Positions 36,169 to 45,861 of a DNA stretch of 64,000 nucleotides are shown here, piece by piece. Source of the stretch: Marvania coccoides (lineage: Eukaryota; Chlorophyta; Trebouxiophyceae; Chlorellales; Chlorellaceae); NCBI GenBank assembly GCA_963854735.1, contig OY978104.1, forward strand, positions 1-64,000, given 5' to 3'. How positions within the stretch are numbered: position 1 is the first letter of the stretch; each line of letters starts with the position of its first letter. The position numbers and the translations under genes are program-made. Under the pieces are notes generated by a model. That model made no database searches, had not been told where the DNA came from, and saw only the letters and a list, made by a program, of their open reading frames with translations.

Positions 36169-37470
36169 CTGCTTTACGGGGGCACGGAGGAAAAAATGCC
36201 GCGCTTCTCGTCTTCTCCTCCAAGGTTGCAAAATATATATAGGTTTCAAAGGTTTCAAAGGTTTTACAGAGGTTTCACGTCTCCTACCGAGGTTGCCCCT
36301 ATAGAGATCCGCAAGGCGACGTGCCACAAACCCCGCCACAGTAAGGCAGAGCCCCCCCTCCTCCGTCGGATCAATCCCAGTTAATAGGCTCTGGCCCCTG
36401 CCCCCGAGTCCCCGACGGCGCGACCGACATAAAAAACAGGTGCATGACAGGCACAGGTGCATGCAGAAATGCAAATCATGCACAGAAATGCAAATCATGC
36501 AAGACGCTCCGGACGGCGAGATACGCGAACCCTCCGGTCAAGGTACAGCTCGGGCAAGCTGAGACGCCCCAGCCCCCTCTCGTCCGCAGTAGTCACCCAA
36601 CCCCTGGCATATAGGGTTTTTGATGTACTACCCGGTATGGTCACTTCAAAATGTGCCACCCTGCCTTTTGTAAACCGTCTGATAGAGACTACGAATACCC
36701 GGGGAGGTGATGCATCCAAAGTCGTGGTTGAGAGCATGTACCAAGGCAAGCAGGTGCAAACCAAAACAAAAAGTATGACGCCGCCCTCATCAATCCAGTC
36801 TTGACTCTCTCCACCCAGTTCTATATTCACCCGCTGGCAGGCAAAATGTGATGTAGCAATTGTGCTGGGATATGCCAGAAACTATGGTTTTCGATCTGCC
36901 CTTGGGGGAGTGTCCTTGAGAGACCCTGGATGGCCCTGGGAATTTTCAAATAAAGGAGGGGTTTTCATTCAAAATATAAAAAAAAACGCTGCATCCGGGG
37001 CATTCAGCGCCCCTCCGGACCACAAATGACTCAAAACAAGCTTAAACGGCCGCGAGGCCGAATTTCAGAGCAAAGCACACACAAAACACACCCTCTGGCC
37101 AGGCCCTCTTCTCCACCCCCCTTCCCCTCAAATTTCTTTCGATCACGCTTTACACAGCCCCAAAAAGACGCTCTCGGCGCCGGGAAATCCGCCAAAATAC
37201 CGAAAAGGACAGAAAACGACCACCCGGTCCACACTAGGCAAAAGTCAGTCAAAGCTGACCAAAAAAATAAATTCTTCCACTTCAGCACCAGCCATCACCT
37301 GCGCTTCTCTCCGCGCATTTAAAGCACATTTATTTTTATTATTACACTTGCAACACAAAAAAACTTTCCGAGCCGCTCCCTCGCCTGCGCCGCATCGTTT
37401 CCGGGCGAGCCAAGCCCTCGCGCGAGATCAGCATTGATTTTTTTTGATCTAACAAAAACGCATTCCCACC
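36169..37470. other. Boundary region between subtelomere and gene-dense arm
   Basis: 36230-36770 matches 24780-25300 (second copy of the duplicated flank). A word pair at 36887-36945 recurs inverted at 61403-61465. From ~37020 the sequence is CA-rich, probably the promoter and leader of the nucleoside hydrolase. No gene supported. Confidence 0.5.
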
Positions 37471-38946
37471 ATGGTGCCCATCAAGCTCATCATCGACACG
37501 GATCCAGGCATTGACGACAGCATGGCCATTCTCTCAGCTTTCAACTCTCCAGAGGTGGAGGTTGTCGGTCTCACCACTCTCTTTGGCAACGTCCCCACTG
37601 CCATGGCCACGCGCAACGCGCTGCACCTCACCCACCTGGCAGGCAAGCAGTCGGTGCCCGTCGTGCAGGGCGCCACCACGTCCATTTGCGGCGTAGCAAA
37701 GGTAAGGGGGCCCCTGTCTGCGGTAATAACAATGAACCCCCGCTTCGCTTCAATATTGTTGATATGCCCAGTATAATCCGAGGACAGTAAGCTCATTTTA
37801 CCCTCTGTGGGGGGAAAAGAGCCCTGGGGGAGGACGCCAGCAGTGGGTGCCTGTCACTGCTCGCTGTTTTTATCATCCATCCTTGTGATGCGCATCGGTG
37901 TTTCGTTTTGCCTTTTTGCCTCTCGCTCAGGAGCGCATTGCCGACTTTGTGCACGGCAGCGACGGCTTTGGAAACACTCAGCAGGAGCTGCTGGTCGAGG
38001 GCATCGCCCCTTCGCCTGGGTCTGCCGCCGAGTTCATCGTTCGCACCGCTACCGCCCACCCAGGCGAGGTGACAGTGCTGGCGCTGGCTTCACTCACGAA
38101 CGTGGCGCTGGCGCTGCAGCTGGACCCAGACCTGCCCCAAAAGCTGGTGCGCAATTAAGACAGCGTTTTCCCCTTCAATTTTCATTATTTTTTATCCCCC
38201 AAACAAAATTCATTTTTTTAAATCATTATTGCTTTCATCCCTCTCTGTCAATTATTCATTGCAGAACCGACTGGTGGTGCTGGGCGGGGCTTACCACACC
38301 ACAGGCAACGTCAACCCAGCGGCAGAGGCCAACATTTACGGCGACCCAGACGCAGCCAACGTTGTCTTTTCTCGCGTGTCCAACTGCTGGGTGCTGGGGC
38401 TGGACGTGACGCACGAGTGCCGCATGTCCTCCGCCGCCATCGACAGCGTGAAAGGGAAGGGGCGGTACGGTACTTTTTTGCATGCCATTACCCAATTTTA
38501 TCTGCAGTACCATAAGCGGATGTACGGCATGGACGCTGTGTACGTGCATGACGCCGCCGCGCTGGCGGCGGTCATCGCGCCCGAGCTCTTCGAGTGGCAC
38601 CAAGGCAAGGTGGTGGTGGTGGCGCATGGGGCGGCCAAGGGCAAATCAATCCTCGATGAATGTGAGAGAGCGCTTAATTGAGTCGAGTGTTCCAACTCAC
38701 TGAATTTGTAATGATTCTGTCTGACAATTTACGCATCTTTGTTTCCTCTTATGAAAAGCGTATTTTAATTCCACGCGTTGCTTTTTCTCTCACACCCACG
38801 CTCGTTTCATTATCGTTGATGATGCCGCAGGCCACCGCGAGTGGGTGGGGCACAACGCGTGGTCGGACCTGCCGCGCATCCACGTGGCGTTGGGGGTGCA
38901 GGGAGATAAACTGGTGGATTGGGTTCTGGAAAGAATGGCGCGATAA
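37471..38946 (+). CDS. Inosine-uridine preferring nucleoside hydrolase
   Basis: Four exons, phases consistent: 37471-37701, 37931-38146, 38265-38661, 38831-38946; 319 residues, normal for the family. The enzyme cleaves the N-glycosidic bond of ribonucleosides to free base and ribose in purine/pyrimidine salvage. The calcium-binding motif DTDPGIDD (residues 9-16) is intact, as are the NPAAEANIYGDPDAANVVF block that contacts ribose and the active-site YVHD (His ~244). The start ATG is preceded by TCCCACC and begins directly with the first beta strand, so no targeting peptide is expected and the enzyme should be cytosolic. Exact substrate preference cannot be read. The gene marks the start of the conserved gene-dense arm. 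Confidence 0.95.
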
Positions 38947-39197
38947 TATTCTATGCATATCTAATCTGAATTATGATATCATAGGGTTACGTTAACTGTT
39001 TTTGATTCGCCTGGAAGACGCAGTTTCTGCACTTCATTCAGATGGATTACAATATGCTTGCTTTACGTAATAATAATAATATTCATTTATTCTTCTCCCC
39101 TGGGGTCTCTTTAAATCTTATTTCTGTTGAGAAATAAGACTGAGCTTAATTGTCCTCGGTGCTTATTGGGCATATGAAAAAAATTCTTCTTCCTTTG

Positions 39198-39682
39198 TCA
39201 ATCGTCATTCGCAATTTTATCAATTCTGTTGTTGTTGTTGTACCAATTCAATGTTTTGTAAGTCATCGTGGCCCTCTGTGCGCAAAAGAAGGCATGATGT
39301 TGGAAAAGAAGCGATCGCCCTTTGCACTCACGGCTGGCGTTAAAGTGGGCCCGCCGCTGCCAGAGCCGCTTGACATGCCCTTCTCCATCTGCCCCTCCGC
39401 GCTCTTTCTTTTCCTTTCCTCACTCATCGCCCACATCACTGCGTTTGCAAGTCAACGAGGGAGGGTGCGTGAGGGAGACGGGGTTTGGCAGCAACAGTAT
39501 TTCACCCCCAAACTCACCGACAATCACGACGATGGCCGCGACCGCTATCGCGCCAACCACGATGCCTGCACAATGATGGAGAAATCAGGCCGTTTGCTTC
39601 AAATAATTCATCTTCTGCCAAAGCTGAAGGATGCTAAATCATGCTGTAAATTACCTGCAATTGCTCCTCCGCTCAATCCCAT
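39198..39682 (-). CDS. Small single-pass membrane protein, four tiny exons
   Basis: Exons on the minus strand: 39682-39655 (28 bases), 39565-39518 (48), 39438-39332 (107), 39275-39198 (78 with TGA), with GT-AG introns in phases 1, 1 and 0. The product is 86 residues: MGLSGGAIAGIVVGAIAVAA starts a single transmembrane helix of ~25 residues, followed at once by a basic stretch (EERKRKS), a Gly/Ser linker and a polar tail with an Asn run from a GTT microsatellite. The positive charge after the helix predicts N-out/C-in topology. The GGAIAGIVVG pattern is common in single-pass proteins and names no family. None of its exons would be found as a long ORF. Divergent from the carrier gene at 40072. 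Confidence 0.62.
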
Positions 39683-40071
39683 GGTTCTTGGCCTTTCAAA
39701 AAAAAAATAACAAAAATGAAGCTCGCGATCCTGCGTACAAGCGAGCGGTCTCAATAAAATTCAAAGCCTCACAGCTGCAGGAGACGGGGAAGAGAGCCGA
39801 AGAGTGGGGGGCCTAAATTGTGTGTATAATGATTTTAAAAGCATTAAAGCAAATAAGTAATATCATCAAGAAAAAGGGTCTTTGCCTCCTGCTGCATGAT
39901 TTTTTAATAATATAATTGTTATTTTTTTATTTTTTTTTTCGCCTCGCCGGCTGTTCCCCATCATCGGAAATGCATTCTCCCATCGAATATTTCTAGTATC
40001 GATGTCCACCATTTCCACCACGCCACCAGATCACGTCGCTTAACTCTCATCAATCAATCAACCCCGCCAAA
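39683..40071. other. Divergent promoter region
   Basis: Lies between the minus-strand small membrane protein and the plus-strand carrier gene. AT-rich with T runs near 39925-39950; no gene or clear TATA box seen. Confidence 0.4.
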
Positions 40072-41619
40072 ATGTCCACCAAACCTACCTCCATCGTCCC
40101 AATGACCCTCCCCGACAAACCAGTCCTCCCAGTCCACCACCAAGCCTCCGCCTACCTCCTCAACCGCGCCCTCTTAGCCCGGGCGCAGTGCTACCTCGGC
40201 CTCCTCATCCTCATCTCCGCCGACCGCTCCCTTAAACTCATCCTCACAGACCTCAACTTCCCCTCCCCGCTCGTGGGCATGGGCCTCATCATCACCTCGC
40301 TGGTGTCCCTCCGTCGCTACGACCCGCGCACCGCTGCCGCCACCCATGCCTTCTTCTCTCCCGCCGTGGACTGGGTCGCCCATAAGTGGCTCCCAGTCTT
40401 CTACTCCCCCGCGCTAGTCACCCTCCCACTCGCGCTGGCCCCCATCCCCGCCCCCGCGCTCGCTTCCGCCGTCGCTGTGGTCATAGTGGGCACCATAATG
40501 ACTTGCGCGTTTACCGCCCGCACCGCCATGGCAATTCGCGCGATAACAGGCACAGACCACTCGCTCATCCCCGAGCAGCAAGCCGAAAAGGTGCATTTCA
40601 CGCGGGTGAACTACGCGGTGTGGGCCGGAATTGCGGCTGCAGGGGCGGCGCGGGTGGCGGCGGAGCTTCAGAGTCATTCTGCGACCGGAGGCAGCCTTGT
40701 CCCACCCCCGCCCGTCGCGCCGCAGCCCGTGGAAGCGTTCCTTTTGTTTCTGGCAGCCACAGTGCTGGGCTACATGGGCGGCGTGGCGTTGCCGGATTTC
40801 ATTAAACGGGCGGTGCACCCCATGCTTGCGGCCGCTGCTGCCGCCAACGCCGTCGCAGCTGCGCTTGGGTGGCTCAGCGGCGTGGGGTACATCGCCCAGC
40901 TGAAGCTGTACCTCGCCAAGGGCGACTCCACCATCGATTTTGGCCCCGGTGATCTTTTATTCTCATTCCTAGGGGTCATCATCCTGTGCTTCGGGTTTAA
41001 GGTGTACGAGCGGTGGGACGTGCTGTGCCGGCACTACTGGGAGGTGATAGGGTCGTGCTCGCTGGGCGCTGCCTTCACGATGCTGTCTACGGCGGCGCTG
41101 GCGGGGGCTGTGGGTCTGCCGGGGGACCTGGCCAGGGGACTGGTCCCCAGGGGGTCCACGCTGGCGCTGGCGCTGCCTATTGGGGAGCGGATTGGCGCGA
41201 CGCCACAGATCACCGCCGCTGGGATCGCCATGACAGGCATGCTGGCCGTCAACTTCATGCAAGTTTTGTTTATTTTAAAAAATAGTGTTCAACAGCATTG
41301 CAGTTATTTTCCTCCCCCCCCACATAAATATAGCGTTTATACAGTTTGTTTTCCCTTGAATTGGTTCTTACTCTTTCCCCCCTTTTATTTTTTTTCACGC
41401 AGCCCTGCTATGCTGTCGGCGGTTGGAGCCAAGGACCCCATATCCAGAGGCATAGCAGCGGCCGCCACCGCGCACGGCCTGGGCACCGCAGCCATGGCCA
41501 GCAAGGAGCCCGAAGCTCTGCCGTTTGCCGCTCTGTCTTACGCTCTGTGCGGCGTGTTTGCCACCCTCTGGGCTTGCCTGCCGATCTTCAAATCAGCAAT
41601 CCTGGCGATGACCGGATAG
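40072..41619 (+). CDS. PLGG1: Plastidial glycolate/glycerate translocator-like (LrgA/LrgB fusion)
   Basis: Two exons, 40072-41258 and 41403-41619; 467 residues, nearly all hydrophobic with about a dozen membrane segments. The N-terminal third matches LrgA (CYLGLLILISADRSL, FPSPLVGMGLII). The C-terminal part matches LrgB: STLALALPIGERIG, TAAGIAMTGMLAVNF and, in exon 2, DPISRGIAAAATAHGLGT. In plants this fusion (PLGG1) swaps glycolate for glycerate across the plastid envelope in photorespiration. Only a short polar N-terminus precedes the membrane domain, so a longer transit peptide may be missing from the model or be unusual. The intron is best read with a GC donor (GCAAGT at 41259), which restores the family's NFxPAML sequence; a GTTTAT donor is the poorer alternative. 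Confidence 0.88.
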   Translation: MSTKPTSIVPMTLPDKPVLPVHHQASAYLLNRALLARAQCYLGLLILISADRSLKLILTDLNFPSPLVGMGLIITSLVSLRRYDPRTAAATHAFFSPAVDWVAHKWLPVFYSPALVTLPLALAPIPAPALASAVAVVIVGTIMTCAFTARTAMAIRAITGTDHSLIPEQQAEKVHFTRVNYAVWAGIAAAGAARVAAELQSHSATGGSLVPPPPVAPQPVEAFLLFLAATVLGYMGGVALPDFIKRAVHPMLAAAAAANAVAAALGWLSGVGYIAQLKLYLAKGDSTIDFGPGDLLFSFLGVIILCFGFKVYERWDVLCRHYWEVIGSCSLGAAFTMLSTAALAGAVGLPGDLARGLVPRGSTLALALPIGERIGATPQITAAGIAMTGMLAVNFMQVLFILKNSVQQHCSYFPPPPHKYSVYTVCFPLNWFLLFPPFYFFSRSPAMLSAVGAKDPISRGIAAAATAHGLGTAAMASKEPEALPFAALSYALCGVFATLWACLPIFKSAILAMTG

Positions 41620-42151
41620 CTTTTATTTTGCTTTATTTCATTCCCCCCATGTGTACATGTGTATGGACAAATACGCTCGACTAGAGATGACCATCCCAGA
41701 TGACCATCCCAGAATTCAAGGGGAACCGCGTCATGAATAATCCTCTGTTTAAACCTCTGTTTATGCGGTTTTTTTTTAACGCCCCCTGACTTTATTTAAT
41801 TGTCTTGTTACATGCACACCATTGACAGAAATTACTTTCGTTCTTTCCATGAACTTTTTTCTCTCCGCCGCCGCCAGTCATCATTCGTCATCGTATCATC
41901 AGAGTCACACACAATAATCGTCATTCAGCAGCAAATTATATACGCAGGTCGCTTTCGCCACATCCATTCAAACACGTTCCCTCGTCATATTGAGTACAGA
42001 AAAAGTCACAGGCTTATTTTTGTTATTGTTGTTGTTATTATTGTTGTTATTATTGTCACGGCACCTCTCCTTCATCGATACAAACCAACCTCGAAAGGAC
42101 ATCACGAGTGCACCATGTAAACAGTGCGCTTTGGCATCCAACCAGACCGCC
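41620..42151. other. Convergent intergenic region
   Basis: Between the 3' ends of the carrier gene and the TFIIIC gene. T-rich, with a TTGTTA/TTATTG microsatellite at ~42018-42056. No gene seen. Confidence 0.5.
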
Positions 42152-45100
42152 CTACACCAGCACCTGAGGGGGCAGCACAGCGGCGGTGTCCCAGCACTTC
42201 ACTGGATCGGCAAAATAGTGCCACACCGTGTCCTCATCCTCCAGACCCTTCACCGGGAACTTCGCCGCAGCGTATGGCTTGGCCCGCCCTTTCGGCGCAG
42301 GCTTGGCGGGTGCAGCCTTTCCGAAGCAGGCTGCAAGCACTGAAGGCGGCGCTGCGGCCGCTGCGGCCGTGGGCTCGCCGCGCTCGGCGCGCAGCACGCC
42401 GGCCTCGCACAGGCTGGAGAGCACCTCCCGGCCGTGGCGCGGGTTGACGATGCGCACGCTCTGCAGCAGGACGTCGCCCCGCACGCCAGGGAAGCGCATG
42501 GCGGTGGCGGTGGCGCGGCGCACGAGGGATTCCCAAACGCGCTTGCGCAGGCGGCCGGAGGAGGGATCGACCCAGGGGCGAATAGGGACGTCTGACAAGG
42601 GCTGTGGGGAGCCCTGCTCAGGGAGCTTCAGCGGCAGCAGCGCATCGGTAATGACTGCACGGTAAAGGAGTAAGGAGCAAAGACAGAGTTAGATTACAAA
42701 AAAAAAATGTTATTCAACCACCACAGCAATAAAATATACAATAAATAAATAAATAAAACACCAATAACTCCCCCCCCTTCAAATTTTACCTTGGCTGCCG
42801 CCAGGGGGTGGGAACGCCACGGCCGCCTGACCCGCCTCCGCGTCCACCACGCGATCGTTGTTGAACGCCGCCATGCGGCGCACCAGCCCAAACCGGCACA
42901 GCGTGACTAGCGCTCTCTTCAGGTCCTCCGCCCGCCGCAGCTCAGGCGCAGCAGCGGCACACCCAGCAGGGGACAGCCCTGCGCCGCCCGCTGCCCGCAG
43001 CGCCCGCAGCAGCATGTCCACCCCGCGCTTTCCTCCCGGGATTTTGGCCGCCGTCCACTCCTCTTTGCAGCGATTCTCCGCCTTCTTCCGCAGCTTGGCA
43101 TCAACGGCCACTAAAGAAGGCTGGAATATCACCTCTTCTTGCGCTGAGAACCGCATCGCCTCCGCTATCTCGGGCGCGCCATCCACGTTCATTGGCGCCA
43201 CGTTCTCGTCGCCGCCGGCGCCGCCAGTGGCGGGCTGCTGCAACCTCACGCTCACCTTCATGTTGCCCAGGAGGCGCAGCAGGCGCTCCTCCTCCGCATC
43301 ATCCGAGACGTCCCGCTCCAGGTTGTCATATGCCGCCGCTGCCGCCTGGCTGGCGCTGGCGCGAGGCAGCGTGACCGCGAGCTCGGCGCTGCCAGCCACG
43401 CAGCGGGACAGCACAGCTGCCACTGTGGACCCAGGCAAGCCCACCAGCTGCAGCGCCTGGCCGTGCTGAGGCGCGCCAGGCGCAGGCAGGAGCTGGTGCA
43501 CAGCGGCGGTGCGAGGCCCAACGCCTTCAGCGGCAGCAGTTTCGTCGCTGGAGGCCACAATAGAGGCCTGAGCGGCGCGCACCGCAGAGAAGACTTCTTC
43601 GGAGAAGAACAGTGCCCGCATCTCCGCCAGGAAGCGGTCGGTGAGGCGCAGAGAGGGGCCTGAAGAGCTGCTGTCGCTCCCTGGGGAAACGTGGTTTAAC
43701 CGCAGCAGCTCGCACAGCGCAGCGGTGACGTCCTCCTCCTTGAACCGGTCCACCAGAGGGGCTGCAGACGGCGCCGCCTCCTCCGCCAGCAGCAAGCTCT
43801 TGGCCAGATCCATGGCAGCGGCCACCGCCGGCGCCGGTGGCTTCGCGCCAGCTTCCCGAGCAGCCGCCGCGCCCTTGGCCCACTGCCGCAGCAGCGAGAA
43901 GGTGCGCGAGGCGGCAGCGGGGAGATCGGAGCGTGGGCCAAACAGCCGCCCAGCAACGGCACCGCCGCCGCGGCCGCGCAGCTCTCCCGCAACCGATGTT
44001 GGGATTCCACGCAGGCGGGCGCGGTTGGGCGCCCCATCCAGCACCCCCTCGATCTCTTCCACAGCCACACGCAGCGCCTCAGCGTCCGCAGCGTCGTCGG
44101 CCTCCCACAGCTTCGGCATCGTGGGTGCACCGGCAGAAGGCACCGCCGCCACCGTTCGCGCCCTCTTCGCCTCCCATTCGCCAAGAGAACCCTTCTCGCT
44201 AAAGCCCTGCCCAAGCTCCGCCTCCTCAGCGCTGCGTTTGGCGCCCACAGCACCAGCAGCAGGCGCAGCGGGGGTCGGTTCTCCTGTTGTGGGGAGCTTC
44301 ACTGCCGCTGTGGTGCACTCCGCCTGGGGCCCTGCCTCTTCAGCAGGAGAGCCGCCTCCTGCCGCGGCCTTCTCTGCCTTCCCCGCCTGCCGCAGCACCC
44401 TGCGAGAGAACACCCCCGCTGCCAACTGCATTACCTTCATCATAGTGGGCCCGGTGCCGCTGTGGGTCTTTAGTATGTGGATGCGGTGCTTGCAGGAGGT
44501 GGGCGCCACATCGCGAGGGCGGGCCTTGATGAAGCGCCAGCTGAGGATGCGGTCGGGCCCTTTCTCCGCCAGCCACTTGGCCCAGGCGTGCAGCAGCGTG
44601 CGGTCCTCCTCCCGTGTCCACTTTTTCTTGCGCTTCTTCATGGCAGCGCTGGGCGCCGCCGCCTCGTCCTGCGCCATCAGGTCCAGCACGGCGTCGTCCT
44701 CCTCCTCTTCCTCTTCTGAGCTTTCCTCCCCCGACCCCGCCCTTCTGGCAGACTTGCCTTTGGCCTTCTTCGCCTTGCCGCCGCCCGGTGCGCCCGCGCG
44801 GCGCTTGTACGTCCGCTTCGGCCGCGCGCTGAGCCCGCCAAGGCCACCCAGGCGAGACCCTTTGCCGCCGCCGCCGCCCGCCTTGCGCCCCTCCTTCAGG
44901 TGCAGCGCCACCGCCGCCTCGCGAGCAATCGCGCGCGCCACAATCTCAAACGGCATCCCCAGCTGGTCCGCCATTTCCGCCGCTTTGTCCCAAGTCATTT
45001 TCACGTTCTCCCTCCCCCCGTGAACGACCCCCAGATCGCTCAGCGCAGCGCGCACCTTGGCCACGTCCACTGAGCCCGACACGCTGCCCAGCAACCGGAT

Positions 45101-45814
45101 GCCAAACCAGCACCGCTCCGACTGAGCCGCCTTCACCTTGCCAAAAGGGAACAGCCCCGACATGTCCTCTGTGGGGTGGCCCCGGCTCGTGGGGAGGTTG
45201 TATATCATGAACTGCAGGCTGCGCCAGTAGGCCACCCGCCCGGAGGGGTCGTCCATCTGGAAGGTGTTCAGCTGGCGGTGTGGGGCAGGGGCAGGTGGTG
45301 CAGCAGCAGCAGTGCCTGGTGCAGTAGGTGCTTCAGCAGCAGGTGTGTCAGCGTCAGCGGCCGCGGGGTCTGCAGCAACCCCGGTTGGTGCGGTGGAAAC
45401 ACCACCACCAGCGGCGCCGTCCCCCAGCTGGCCCTGCTCCTGCACGCCCCCTGCAGCAGCGGCGGGGGGGGCGAATGGTACCGCCACGGTGATCATGCTG
45501 CTCATGCTCTCGTACTGCCCCTTGGTGTTCAGGATGAAAGTAAGGGCGGTGGCCTCCATGCTGGCACCGCCGGTCTTGTGCTTGGCGATGGGAATGACGG
45601 CAGACAGCAGGCCAAAGTGGTGCAACAGCTCCAGGAACTTGGCCAGCTGCGTCTTGGCGCGCTTCAGGCCTTGGCGGCCACCTGCCAGCGTGATTAGCTC
45701 GGCCTTGCTCAGCTCGGCTGCAACAAAGGTAAAAAAGGAGAGAGGGGGGCGGGGGAGGGTGGGGGAAGGATAGGTTAAAATTCAATTTTTAATAAAAAAA
45801 CCCAGAGTTAATTT

Positions 45815-45861
<47 letters not shown>

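Noticed and set aside
39150..39710. 186-codon plus-strand frame
   Set aside because: It overlaps, in antisense, the four-exon membrane protein gene, whose splice sites and phases are consistent. The plus frame has no domain and low-complexity ends.
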